NCBI GenBank assembly: GCA_002411085.1
Contig: DHQK01000028.1
Span: forward strand, 11,635-34,731
Direction of reading: 5' to 3'
DNA from: Marinilabilia sp. UBA5340
GTDB lineage: Bacteria; Bacteroidota; Bacteroidia; Bacteroidales; Marinilabiliaceae
DNA: 23,097 nt
Every line of letters starts with the position of its first letter. Positions within the stretch are counted from its first letter, which is position 1. This document shows, piece after piece, positions 6,044-13,279 of this stretch. The notes under the pieces are model-generated. The model was not told where the DNA came from, made no database searches, and saw only the letters and a list, made by a program, of their open reading frames with translations. The translations under genes were made by a program, and so were the position numbers.

Positions 6044-7720
6044 ATGAAGAAGCTATTTTCAATTATCGGATTACTAGGCTTGTCGGCCGTTATGGCAATG
6101 GGACAAGGCAATGTTGGTAATGTCACGCAAGAAGGCAACCAAAATGCAGCTGATGTGAATCAGTTTGGAGGGAAAATTGAAGCTTATGTTTCTCAAACAG
6201 GAAATGGTGGAAATGCCGTTATCAACCAGGTTAATACTAGCGAAAAAGACAACAATACGATCTATTCGGATGTTGATCAGTCCGGCAACCATAATGCAGC
6301 CTTTGTCAATCAATTTCATAATGGAGATTTAGATGGTCATTGGTTTTTTGGACCGGGTGAAAAACAGGGTCCACTGGAAAGTTATGTTGATCAGGCAGGT
6401 AATCATAATGTTGCCACCGTATTCCAAGGCCCGGGAGCCCATGGTTATTTGGGACATACAGAGGCTCGAATAGATCAGGATGGTAACCACAATGCTGCTT
6501 ATCAGGAACAATACCGTTATGGAAATTATGCTGATATAGAGCAGGATGGCAATCACAATGCTGCCTGGCAAATTCAGGATAAAGATTTACCAATGCGTGA
6601 AGAGGGGAGCCTGAATGAAGCTTATGCCGATCAATCAGGCAATCAAAACTCATCTGTTCAGGTTCAGAATGGAAAAGATTTGTGGGCCAATGTCGATCAG
6701 TCTGGAAATGCAAATACCGCCGATCAGACCCAAATGAGTCATGACAATGATGCCAGTATTAACCAATCTGGAAATCACAATGCTGCTACCCAATTGCAGG
6801 ATGTGGAACTACCTTTTGGTGCCAAAGGCAGTTCAAATAATGCTGTTATTGATCAGAGCGGCAATCACAATGCTGCTTTCCAATATCAGGACGGATGGAT
6901 GCTGAATGCGCATACTACTCAGGCAGGTAATAATAATAACGCTGTTCAAACTCAAAAAGGAGAGGTGAATTATGCAAAAATTACTCAACCCGGGAATGCG
7001 AATGCTGCTGCTCAAATGCAAATGAGCCATAATAATACTGCTACAATTACTCAGGGGGGGAACCATAATTCAGCTACTCAGTGGCAGGATGTTGAGTTAC
7101 CTGAGGATGCAGAAGGTAGTTTTAATACTGCTGACATTAATCAGGGTGGAAATCACAACACTGCAGTTCAGTATCAGGATGGTCTGATGTTGAATGCTGC
7201 CATTGACCAGGGAGGAAATAATAATTTTGCTACTCAGACTCAAACCGGGGCCATGAATGTAGCTACCGCAGATCAATCCGGAAACGCCAATGTTTCCACA
7301 CAGATTCAATCCGATGTGTTAAACAGAGCTGCTGTTGCGCAGAGTGGAAATCATAACAATGCCTATCAACTGCAGACAGGAGTGATGAATAAAGCTGATG
7401 CAGAACAAAAAGGGAATCACGGAACAGCTATTCAGGTACAAACTTCCTTCTCCTGGGATGGTCCTGCTCCTCGTTCAATGGAAGAGATGGCTATAAATCT
7501 GGCTAATATCGATCAGGATGGCAATCAGAATTATGGGGCCCAATATCAGGATGTTGATAACGTTCGTGGCATGTTCGATCTCCCAATGAATGAAGCTTAT
7601 CTGCTGCAGGATGGCAATCAAAACTTCTCTATCCAGACACAAGTAGGATGGGGTAACTATTCTGAAGTTTCTCAGGTAGGCAATCACAATGTTAGTGATG
7701 TATTCCAAACCAATCATTAA
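6044..7720 (+). CDS. Major curlin-like amyloid protein with 21 repeats
   Basis: I start at the ATG at 6044, because it begins a clean signal peptide (MKKLFSIIGLLGLSAVMAMG); the open frame 27 codons upstream does not. The 558-residue product is a secreted CsgA-type amyloid subunit, far longer than E. coli CsgA (about 150 residues, five repeats). I count 21 repeats of the form QxGNxNxAxxxQxQ, matching the curlin pattern QxGxxNxAxxxQ. Most are 22 residues; some carry loops that lengthen them to 28-38. Each repeat should form a strand-turn-strand layer in a stacked fibre. Repeats start directly after the signal peptide, with no obvious N-terminal targeting segment like that of CsgA. There is no cysteine. 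A second curlin-repeat gene follows, with a strong hairpin between. No csgEFG export genes are in the window. Family call is firm; fibre formation is inferred. Confidence 0.9.
   Translation: MKKLFSIIGLLGLSAVMAMGQGNVGNVTQEGNQNAADVNQFGGKIEAYVSQTGNGGNAVINQVNTSEKDNNTIYSDVDQSGNHNAAFVNQFHNGDLDGHWFFGPGEKQGPLESYVDQAGNHNVATVFQGPGAHGYLGHTEARIDQDGNHNAAYQEQYRYGNYADIEQDGNHNAAWQIQDKDLPMREEGSLNEAYADQSGNQNSSVQVQNGKDLWANVDQSGNANTADQTQMSHDNDASINQSGNHNAATQLQDVELPFGAKGSSNNAVIDQSGNHNAAFQYQDGWMLNAHTTQAGNNNNAVQTQKGEVNYAKITQPGNANAAAQMQMSHNNTATITQGGNHNSATQWQDVELPEDAEGSFNTADINQGGNHNTAVQYQDGLMLNAAIDQGGNNNFATQTQTGAMNVATADQSGNANVSTQIQSDVLNRAAVAQSGNHNNAYQLQTGVMNKADAEQKGNHGTAIQVQTSFSWDGPAPRSMEEMAINLANIDQDGNQNYGAQYQDVDNVRGMFDLPMNEAYLLQDGNQNFSIQTQVGWGNYSEVSQVGNHNVSDVFQTNH
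6692..7267 (+). repeat. Two tandem 288-bp super-repeats inside the curlin gene
   Basis: Bases 6692-6979 and 6980-7267 encode two diverged copies of a 96-residue block made of four curlin repeats of 22, 30, 22 and 22 residues. Equivalent signatures recur at exactly 288 bp: NQMSH-type text after the first repeat (TQMSHDND and MQMSHNNT), QDVELP in the 30-residue repeat, YQDG(W/L)MLNA in the third, and GNNN in the fourth. A third, partial and more diverged unit begins at 7268. This shows growth by duplication of four-repeat blocks. Confidence 0.88.
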
Positions 7721-7730
7721 AAACAGAACT

Positions 7731-7757
7731 ATTCCACAGGCTTTGGGCCTGTGGAAT
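7731..7757 (+). terminator. Strong hairpin between the two curlin genes
   Basis: Perfect 11-bp arms ATTCCACAGGC (7731-7741) and GCCTGTGGAAT (7747-7757) enclose the loop TTTGG. A T run follows only 25 bases later (7783-7792), so this is not a textbook terminator. It may weaken read-through or protect the 3' end of the first message, giving more of the major than the minor subunit. Confidence 0.6.
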
Positions 7758-7809
7758 GTTATGCTTTTGTGATAGTTGACTGTTTTTTTTTTATTCGGAG
7801 GACGATACC

Positions 7810-8358
7810 ATGCTTTTTTATCAAAAAACACTTGTGCTGTTACTGCTGATTGTTCCTGTTTGCTTGCAGGCGCAGACCGAAGAACCAGAAAAACTTCAGG
7901 AGGTCATAGAGCTGGAACAGATCGGGCAATATGATATGAATGCCAATGAAGATCTGATTCAGGGACGCAGAGAGTTACCCGATCCCTCGGTAACAGGACA
8001 AATTTTATCTGCCGGAAACCAGGCTGTGATTATTCAACATGGTGATGAAAATTCTGCAACATTGCGGCAGGAAGGAGATCGGAACCATTTTGGGCTTTAT
8101 CAGTATGGTATGGGCAATGATTACGAAGGAGCTATGGTGGGAGAAAATAATCTTATTCGGGTCCTCCAGTTTGGCGAATCCAATTTTGTTTCCCAGGATC
8201 TTGGAGGCAATGATATGCGATTACAAATTATTCAGGAGGGAAACAATCATGAGGTATATCAGGTGGAAACGGACGGTTCAGCCCCAGCCTACCAGATACA
8301 TCAGACCGGAGAAGCCGGAATGAAGATTATTGTGGAACACCAAAAAGTAATACCGTAA
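7810..8358 (+). CDS. Minor curlin-like protein (CsgB-like)
   Basis: A 182-residue secreted protein with signal peptide MLFYQKTLVLLLLIVPVCLQ and cleavage expected near AQT. A purine-rich GGAGGA box lies 9 bases before the ATG. After an acidic segment of about 50 residues (EEPEKLQEVIELEQ and onward) come five or so degenerate curlin repeats: IIQHGDENSATLRQEGDRNHFGLYQ, VLQFGESNFVSQ and IIQEGNNHEVYQ are clear. These are more irregular and more charged than those of the preceding gene, as in nucleator subunits of the CsgB type. It shares the transcription direction and lies 89 bases after the major subunit. It probably seeds or anchors the fibre; that role is inferred from family and position. Confidence 0.8.
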   Translation: MLFYQKTLVLLLLIVPVCLQAQTEEPEKLQEVIELEQIGQYDMNANEDLIQGRRELPDPSVTGQILSAGNQAVIIQHGDENSATLRQEGDRNHFGLYQYGMGNDYEGAMVGENNLIRVLQFGESNFVSQDLGGNDMRLQIIQEGNNHEVYQVETDGSAPAYQIHQTGEAGMKIIVEHQKVIP

Positions 8359-8478
8359 GGAAAAATTCTGTTTCGGGAGTTTTATCTTGATTAATTCAGG
8401 GTAGATGAAGCCAGTGATATTCACATTCATTTTATAAAACTTTAACGTTCTTTTCAAGCCCTTTAGTTTACTGGGCAT

Positions 8479-8486
8479 TACATTTG
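8479..8486 (+). promoter_or_regulatory. -7 element of the metallophosphoesterase gene
   Basis: TACATTTG, a perfect match, with initiation expected near 8492 and a leader of about 88 bases. No clear -33 element is present. Confidence 0.5.
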
Positions 8487-8580
8487 TCTCATTCAAAATC
8501 ATGGAGTTAGACAAAGGTATGTGTCCTAACTTTTCTGACATTGGGTCGTAAGCAACAGGATTGAAAAGAATTTTTAGTGA

Positions 8581-9822
8581 ATGAGATATCATCTGGCTTT
8601 TTTGTGGATTTTAGTGCTGGTCGTAGGCACTATTGATTTTTTGTTGTGGCGCATATTATTTGGTTCAAAGCCACGTAAAAATTGGCATACGTGGATTGGT
8701 GGCGCCGGATTGATCGTAGCTCCTGTTTTGTTCCTTTCCGGGTTTTTTTATTTTGGAATGCAAATTCCGGATGCCTCCTCTCATGAGGTTTATAATTCTT
8801 TCGGTACATTTCTGACAATATTTCTGTTGGTTTATCTCCCCAAATTATTTTTCCTGATTGTTTATGGAATCGGTCGGATTCCTGACCTTTTTATCCGCAA
8901 ACCAGCACGTCAGCCCGACAGACATTATCCTCGGATATCCAGGGCAAAGTTTTTGAGTCAGATCGGCATAATTATGGCAACAGCTCCTTTTGTGGGATTG
9001 CTTTTTGGCGTGTTGAAGGGACGTTTTGCTTTTTATACCAGACAACTGAAAATGGTTTTTCCCAATCTGCCCAAGGCCTTCGACGGGCTGCGGATTGTTC
9101 AGATTTCGGATTTGCACCTTGGAAGCTTCGGAACCAATCGTGAGCCATTGAAAGAAGCTGTGGAACTTATTAATGCTGAAAATCCAGATTTAGTATTGTT
9201 TACCGGAGATTTGGTAAATAATTTTGCAGGCGAAACACGGGGCTGGGAAGAGATCTTCCAAAAGATAAATGCAACAATCGGCAAATATTCCATTTTGGGA
9301 AATCACGACTACGGGGATTACAGTACCTGGCCTTCGGAACAGAGAAAAGCGGCCAACTTTAAAAGTATTCTTTCTGCTCATCGAAGACTTGGATTTCACC
9401 TTTTGAGAAACGAGTCTATTGCCATTGAAAAAGAAGGAGAAAAGATTGCGCTGAGTGGCGTTGAGAACTGGGGGCATCCTCCCTTCCCACAATATGGAGA
9501 TTTGGCAGCCGCCTGGAATCAAACCAACGGGGAGGCTTTTAAAATTCTGATGTCACACGATCCCGATCATTGGGATTCCGAAGTGGTAGGCAATAAACGA
9601 TACGATCTCACTCTTGCCGGACACACACATGGAATGCAGTTCGGTTTCGAAATAGGAAAATACAACTGGAGTCCTGCAAAATATAAATTCAAGCGGTGGG
9701 CCGGCCTGTACCAGGTAGGGAAGCAGTTTCTATATGTCAACCGAGGCCTTGGATATCTGGGTATGCCCGCCAGAGTTGGGATGCCTCCGGAAATCACCGT
9801 GTTTACCCTTAGGCGGGGCTAG
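8581..9822 (+). CDS. Membrane-anchored metallophosphoesterase (YkuE-like)
   Basis: A 413-residue protein with four predicted N-terminal membrane segments (about residues 5-27, 38-60, 74-98, 126-146) followed by a calcineurin-like phosphoesterase domain. The metal-binding motifs are all present: SDLHLG (Asp177, His179), GDLVN (Asp210), GNHD (Asn241, His242), MSHDPDHW (His326) and AGHTHG (His348, His350). The final motif reads GHTHGMQ where relatives usually have GHTHGGQ. Proteins of this group hydrolyse phosphate mono- or diesters; some YaeI/YkuE relatives act on lipid phosphates such as UDP-sugar lipids, but the substrate here is unknown. The anchor puts the active site at a membrane face. 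It is monocistronic and convergent with the next gene, with 138 bases between them. Confidence 0.9.
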   Translation: MRYHLAFLWILVLVVGTIDFLLWRILFGSKPRKNWHTWIGGAGLIVAPVLFLSGFFYFGMQIPDASSHEVYNSFGTFLTIFLLVYLPKLFFLIVYGIGRIPDLFIRKPARQPDRHYPRISRAKFLSQIGIIMATAPFVGLLFGVLKGRFAFYTRQLKMVFPNLPKAFDGLRIVQISDLHLGSFGTNREPLKEAVELINAENPDLVLFTGDLVNNFAGETRGWEEIFQKINATIGKYSILGNHDYGDYSTWPSEQRKAANFKSILSAHRRLGFHLLRNESIAIEKEGEKIALSGVENWGHPPFPQYGDLAAAWNQTNGEAFKILMSHDPDHWDSEVVGNKRYDLTLAGHTHGMQFGFEIGKYNWSPAKYKFKRWAGLYQVGKQFLYVNRGLGYLGMPARVGMPPEITVFTLRRG

Positions 9823-9960
9823 GGTTTTCCATGGAGCCATCAAACAGCTGAGGTGGGAAACTCAACCTTTGGATGATAAATATTACAATGGCTGAAGAAG
9901 AACAGGCACAAGGTAGAAGCAAAATTGCCTGACTGGTTGCAAATCAAAATCCATCCTTTT

Positions 9961-12954
9961 CTACCAGTTGGTTTTCTTCTGTTTCCTGTTCACTAAAAAA
10001 CTATCGAAGCTGGTTGAAAATACTGCCTCATGAAAGAAAGTATTGTCTGTTTCTCTCCAACCACCTCGGTATCCAACACTGAAGGGTAGCACAAACCGAA
10101 AAGCATGAAAGTCTGTCATTAGTTCTATTCCTGTTGTCGGAAGCGTTTCAGTGTATCTCCGGGTTTCATCATCCTCAAGAAAGTTCAGTTTGTAATTGGA
10201 TTGCGCTAAATCAAAAAACAGATTGAGTCTGAAACGTTTGATGTAGGCTATGCCACCAATGGCCAGGTCGGGATTCCACAGAGGCATCTGATAGGTGGAA
10301 TGCATTACCCAAAGCTCATCGTTGTAAATGGAGGTATATCCGCGTGGGATTCCGATGACATCACTGAATCTCTGATAGGTTCGATAAGGTAGATCTGTTG
10401 AGATCTCATCACCCTGGATCTTTTTTTGCCAGCTTCCCCTGACTGTTAATGCATCGTGTTTCCCGATTCCCGGCAGATAGAGACCCGTAATGACTCCCAT
10501 GGCTTCACCTGAGTTGTAATTCCCGGCCGGAGTATGCTTGTAGATAAAGCTGAGTGTTTGTCCCCATCTTGTATTGACATCCCGGTAAGCTCCTCTTTGT
10601 TTGTTGTGAAAATAGATTGAATAATCAAAGGCCCAATAGTCCAGGTCAGGGTATTCTATTGTATTCGTTTCACCGGTAAGATAAAACTGACCGTTTGGTA
10701 AGATTCCAACCTGGTTTTGCCTATAGGATCTGTTGCTAATATTTTGCCATGACAGTCTTGCGCGGGGTTGAAGCAGTCTGGCCCATTTCCCATTGCTCAA
10801 ATCTAATGGAATTCGAAGCCCTGTTTCTACTTTTAGATGGTTTTCTTTTCCTATTTGATCGATTGTAAAAGCTTGATCCTGTCCGGTATATATGTTGTTA
10901 AAATCTTCGCTGAAATTTCCCCATTTTACATCGAAATCAACAACCGGAAACCATCCACGCCAGGTAAATCCCGCGTTGAACTTCTCACGGCTTTGGGATT
11001 GCGCAGCATTGTACCCCATTCTGGTAACGGCAGTACCCAGCAGATTTTGACTCATCAAAGTTACCCCCGGATAAATATCGGAATCATCAATGTTTACATA
11101 AGCAGGAGCCCAGCTATGCAGGTTGATCAGATTCCATTTGCTGTATTTTTTAGGTTTTGGATCGTAATTGCTTGCTGGGTAGCGATGTATTCGCTCTTGA
11201 GAGGTTAGTTTCTGAACCAGAGGGCTGTTTAAATCTGAAGGCTCTGTATTGAGTTGATATACTTGATGTTGGCTGCTATTTACCAACTCGTATCCTCCAG
11301 AGGTGTAATGAGCGTAAATAAAGGAGGAGTCCTGAGAATTCAATGCCGGAGAGGTTGAACCGTATTTTGAAAGTGTGACCTGGCGGGTTTTTTGAGTACT
11401 CAGGTTCAGACAAAAAATCTCTTCCGATTGAATGGTGGAGGCTGTAAACCAAAGATTATCTTTCTTCTTTAATGGATACTTGGGTTCATCTGATGTGGGA
11501 GCACGTAAGGTATCCCATTCTTTGGAAGCGGTATTGAGTGAAACAATGCTCTTTTTGTTATTTTGAAGCAGGATCATTACCAGCTCTCCATTTTTGTCAC
11601 TCCAGGATGGATGCAGCGGAAAGGCATTTTCGGGCGTGGGGATTCGAGCCAGTATGTTCCCGGTTTCCACATCGAGCAGTGTAATAAAAAATGCATAAGC
11701 CTCTGTTGTCTCCACCACCGCCATGACATTGTTATGTGCATTGAGGGTGGGAGAGAAATAACGGGTATTACGGGTCAGGGTTTTCGTTTTTTGGGTTTGG
11801 CGGTTGTATAATCTGATTACAGAATAATCTGCATTGGGCCAGCGAATGTGGGGTTTAGTTTCATTCCATACCACCCATCGCGCATTGGCTGAAATGGGGT
11901 CATTGTCCCGATAACCGGTGTATGCAATGGTTTGGAGTTGATTGTTGGAAAGGATTTGGACGATCTGCTTTCGGATCCCTGGGCCGCTTAATTCTGCGAA
12001 GATATCACCCGATTCTGTGATAACGGGGTGTCTGATATTGCTATAGTCGTTTGGCAGAGATGCGACCAAAGTGCTTGGGGTTGGAGTAATGGTCTCTTCG
12101 TGATTTTTCCATGCCAGGGTAAGGCTATCAAAAACAGAGGTATACAGCTTTGGGTGTGATGGTAAGCCTTTTTTCTTAAACCCATTCCGAAAAGGAATCA
12201 GTGACCAACTATTTTGGCCGACATTATTAATTACTTTCTCTGGAATTCCGGTTCCATATCTGTTCCTGATTTCTGCTGTTAAATGGTATCCCATTTTGTA
12301 ATAATCGGGTACAAAATCTTTGTAAGAACCAAGGTAGGCCTTGTCGTAGCTATCTTTTCCGAAATGCGATATTCTGGCTCTGAGTGGTTGGGTGAAATAG
12401 GGGAGTCTGCCCCGTCCGCTTTGGCTCAGTGTCGTTTCGGTAATTACGGCATCGCCTTCAATAAACCACATGGGCAGGTAAGCTCCAAGTGCAGCTCCAA
12501 CGGCTTGTTGACCGGTAAACCAGGACGCAACTTTAGTAAACCCCTGATTGAGTTTGTCTATCTGGACAATATGGCGGTACTCGTGGATGGCCAATTGCTG
12601 TAACCAGTCTGTACTATAATTGTCCTGCGAAGGATTGGGGTATAGTTCAATCCTTTTTGGGGCCCACGATACAAATCCATTGGAGTAGGTGGAGTGGCTA
12701 TGAATCAGGATGTCAATTTTTCGGGCTTTATGTTGAAGTGAATATTCAATGGACGGAATTACACTGTCGAGAAAAAGTGCCAATTCTCTTGCCGGATGGG
12801 CAAATTCGCTGGGGAAAACCAACAGAAATTTTTCATGATCAATCTTGTTCCATTGAATGGATGCGGGATCTGCTCCTGAGGAATAATATTGTGCAGAGAT
12901 TCCCTGTGTGAGCATTATGAAAATTAGTAATAAAAAATGTATTTTTTGAAGCAT
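9961..12954 (-). CDS. Envelope gluzincin-like protease with beta-propeller and probable outer-membrane barrel
   Basis: A 997-residue exported protein with signal peptide MLQKIHFLLLIFIMLTQGIS cleaved near AQY. Residues about 35-280 look like a MA-clan peptidase. The zinc motif is HEYRH (His124, Glu125, His128), followed 38 residues later by PMWFIEGDAV, where Glu166 is a candidate third ligand. Residues about 295-590 show TolB/WD40-like propeller strands such as DIFAELSG, ARWVVWNE and FSPTLNAHNN. From about 600 to the end the sequence has alternating polar and aromatic strands (FNAGFTWRGWFPVVDFDVKWG, FDYSIYFHNK, FRLNLFFDLAQ) typical of an outer-membrane barrel. Such large three-part proteins occur in Bacteroidota without assigned function. 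Protease activity is inferred from the motif. Monocistronic, with a promoter motif at 13030. Confidence 0.8.
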   Translation of the reverse strand: MLQKIHFLLLIFIMLTQGISAQYYSSGADPASIQWNKIDHEKFLLVFPSEFAHPARELALFLDSVIPSIEYSLQHKARKIDILIHSHSTYSNGFVSWAPKRIELYPNPSQDNYSTDWLQQLAIHEYRHIVQIDKLNQGFTKVASWFTGQQAVGAALGAYLPMWFIEGDAVITETTLSQSGRGRLPYFTQPLRARISHFGKDSYDKAYLGSYKDFVPDYYKMGYHLTAEIRNRYGTGIPEKVINNVGQNSWSLIPFRNGFKKKGLPSHPKLYTSVFDSLTLAWKNHEETITPTPSTLVASLPNDYSNIRHPVITESGDIFAELSGPGIRKQIVQILSNNQLQTIAYTGYRDNDPISANARWVVWNETKPHIRWPNADYSVIRLYNRQTQKTKTLTRNTRYFSPTLNAHNNVMAVVETTEAYAFFITLLDVETGNILARIPTPENAFPLHPSWSDKNGELVMILLQNNKKSIVSLNTASKEWDTLRAPTSDEPKYPLKKKDNLWFTASTIQSEEIFCLNLSTQKTRQVTLSKYGSTSPALNSQDSSFIYAHYTSGGYELVNSSQHQVYQLNTEPSDLNSPLVQKLTSQERIHRYPASNYDPKPKKYSKWNLINLHSWAPAYVNIDDSDIYPGVTLMSQNLLGTAVTRMGYNAAQSQSREKFNAGFTWRGWFPVVDFDVKWGNFSEDFNNIYTGQDQAFTIDQIGKENHLKVETGLRIPLDLSNGKWARLLQPRARLSWQNISNRSYRQNQVGILPNGQFYLTGETNTIEYPDLDYWAFDYSIYFHNKQRGAYRDVNTRWGQTLSFIYKHTPAGNYNSGEAMGVITGLYLPGIGKHDALTVRGSWQKKIQGDEISTDLPYRTYQRFSDVIGIPRGYTSIYNDELWVMHSTYQMPLWNPDLAIGGIAYIKRFRLNLFFDLAQSNYKLNFLEDDETRRYTETLPTTGIELMTDFHAFRFVLPFSVGYRGGWRETDNTFFHEAVFSTSFDSFLVNRKQKKTNW

Positions 12955-13029
12955 AAGTATTGACGATTACCTGATGGGATTTGGATATTTGCTAACAAAT
13001 GCGTGTATAGAATGGTTTTCCCATTCTTG

Positions 13030-13037
13030 CAAATGTA
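13030..13037 (-). promoter_or_regulatory. Promoter of the 997-residue envelope protein
   Basis: The minus strand reads TACATTTG with a TTTT about 20 bases further upstream. Initiation near 13024 gives a leader of about 70 bases. Confidence 0.55.
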
Positions 13038-13104
13038 ATGTTTTTGATATTACGGAGAAAAGCCCGCCCCAAGCTCTTTACAGAAAAAATAATAACTCCC
13101 GGTT

Positions 13105-13177
13105 TTGTGGTACCCTCTGTGTTACCCGCAGTCCTCCGTGGTGAAAAAGATAAAACCACAGAGAGGTACAGCGGAGA
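13105..13177. repeat. Dispersed inverted repeat of the ACCACAGAG type
   Basis: GGTACCCTCTGTG (13109-13121) and ACCACAGAGAGGTAC (13155-13169) face each other as imperfect arms. Between them lies CCTCCGTGGTG, whose partner CAGCGGAG follows the right arm. The wording resembles the ACCACAGAGGACACGGAGAA repeats scattered between genes in many bacteria. The rest of the 325-bp gap 12955-13279 holds only the two divergent promoters. Confidence 0.5.
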
Positions 13178-13218
13178 ACTGAATTCTTGCTATACTCGTT
13201 TCATCTGAGGTGTTTTGA

Positions 13219-13226
13219 TATATTTG
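13219..13226 (+). promoter_or_regulatory. -7 element of the GH13 gene
   Basis: TATATTTG, a perfect TAnnTTTG match, with initiation expected near 13233 and the start codon at 13280. Confidence 0.5.
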
Positions 13227-13279
13227 TTTCAATCTTTTTGGAAATGGAGATTTAGCTCTCCTGTATAATTTTTATACGA

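Noticed and set aside
6306..6713. Long antisense open frames across the curlin gene (also at 6329-6571, 6833-7066 and 7097-7309)
   Set aside because: They arise from the repetitive codon pattern of the curlin repeats; products are rich in repeated His/Ile text and lack start signals.
8278..8592. 104-codon minus-strand open frame spanning the end of the minor curlin gene
   Set aside because: It overlaps two well-supported plus-strand genes and shows no family features.
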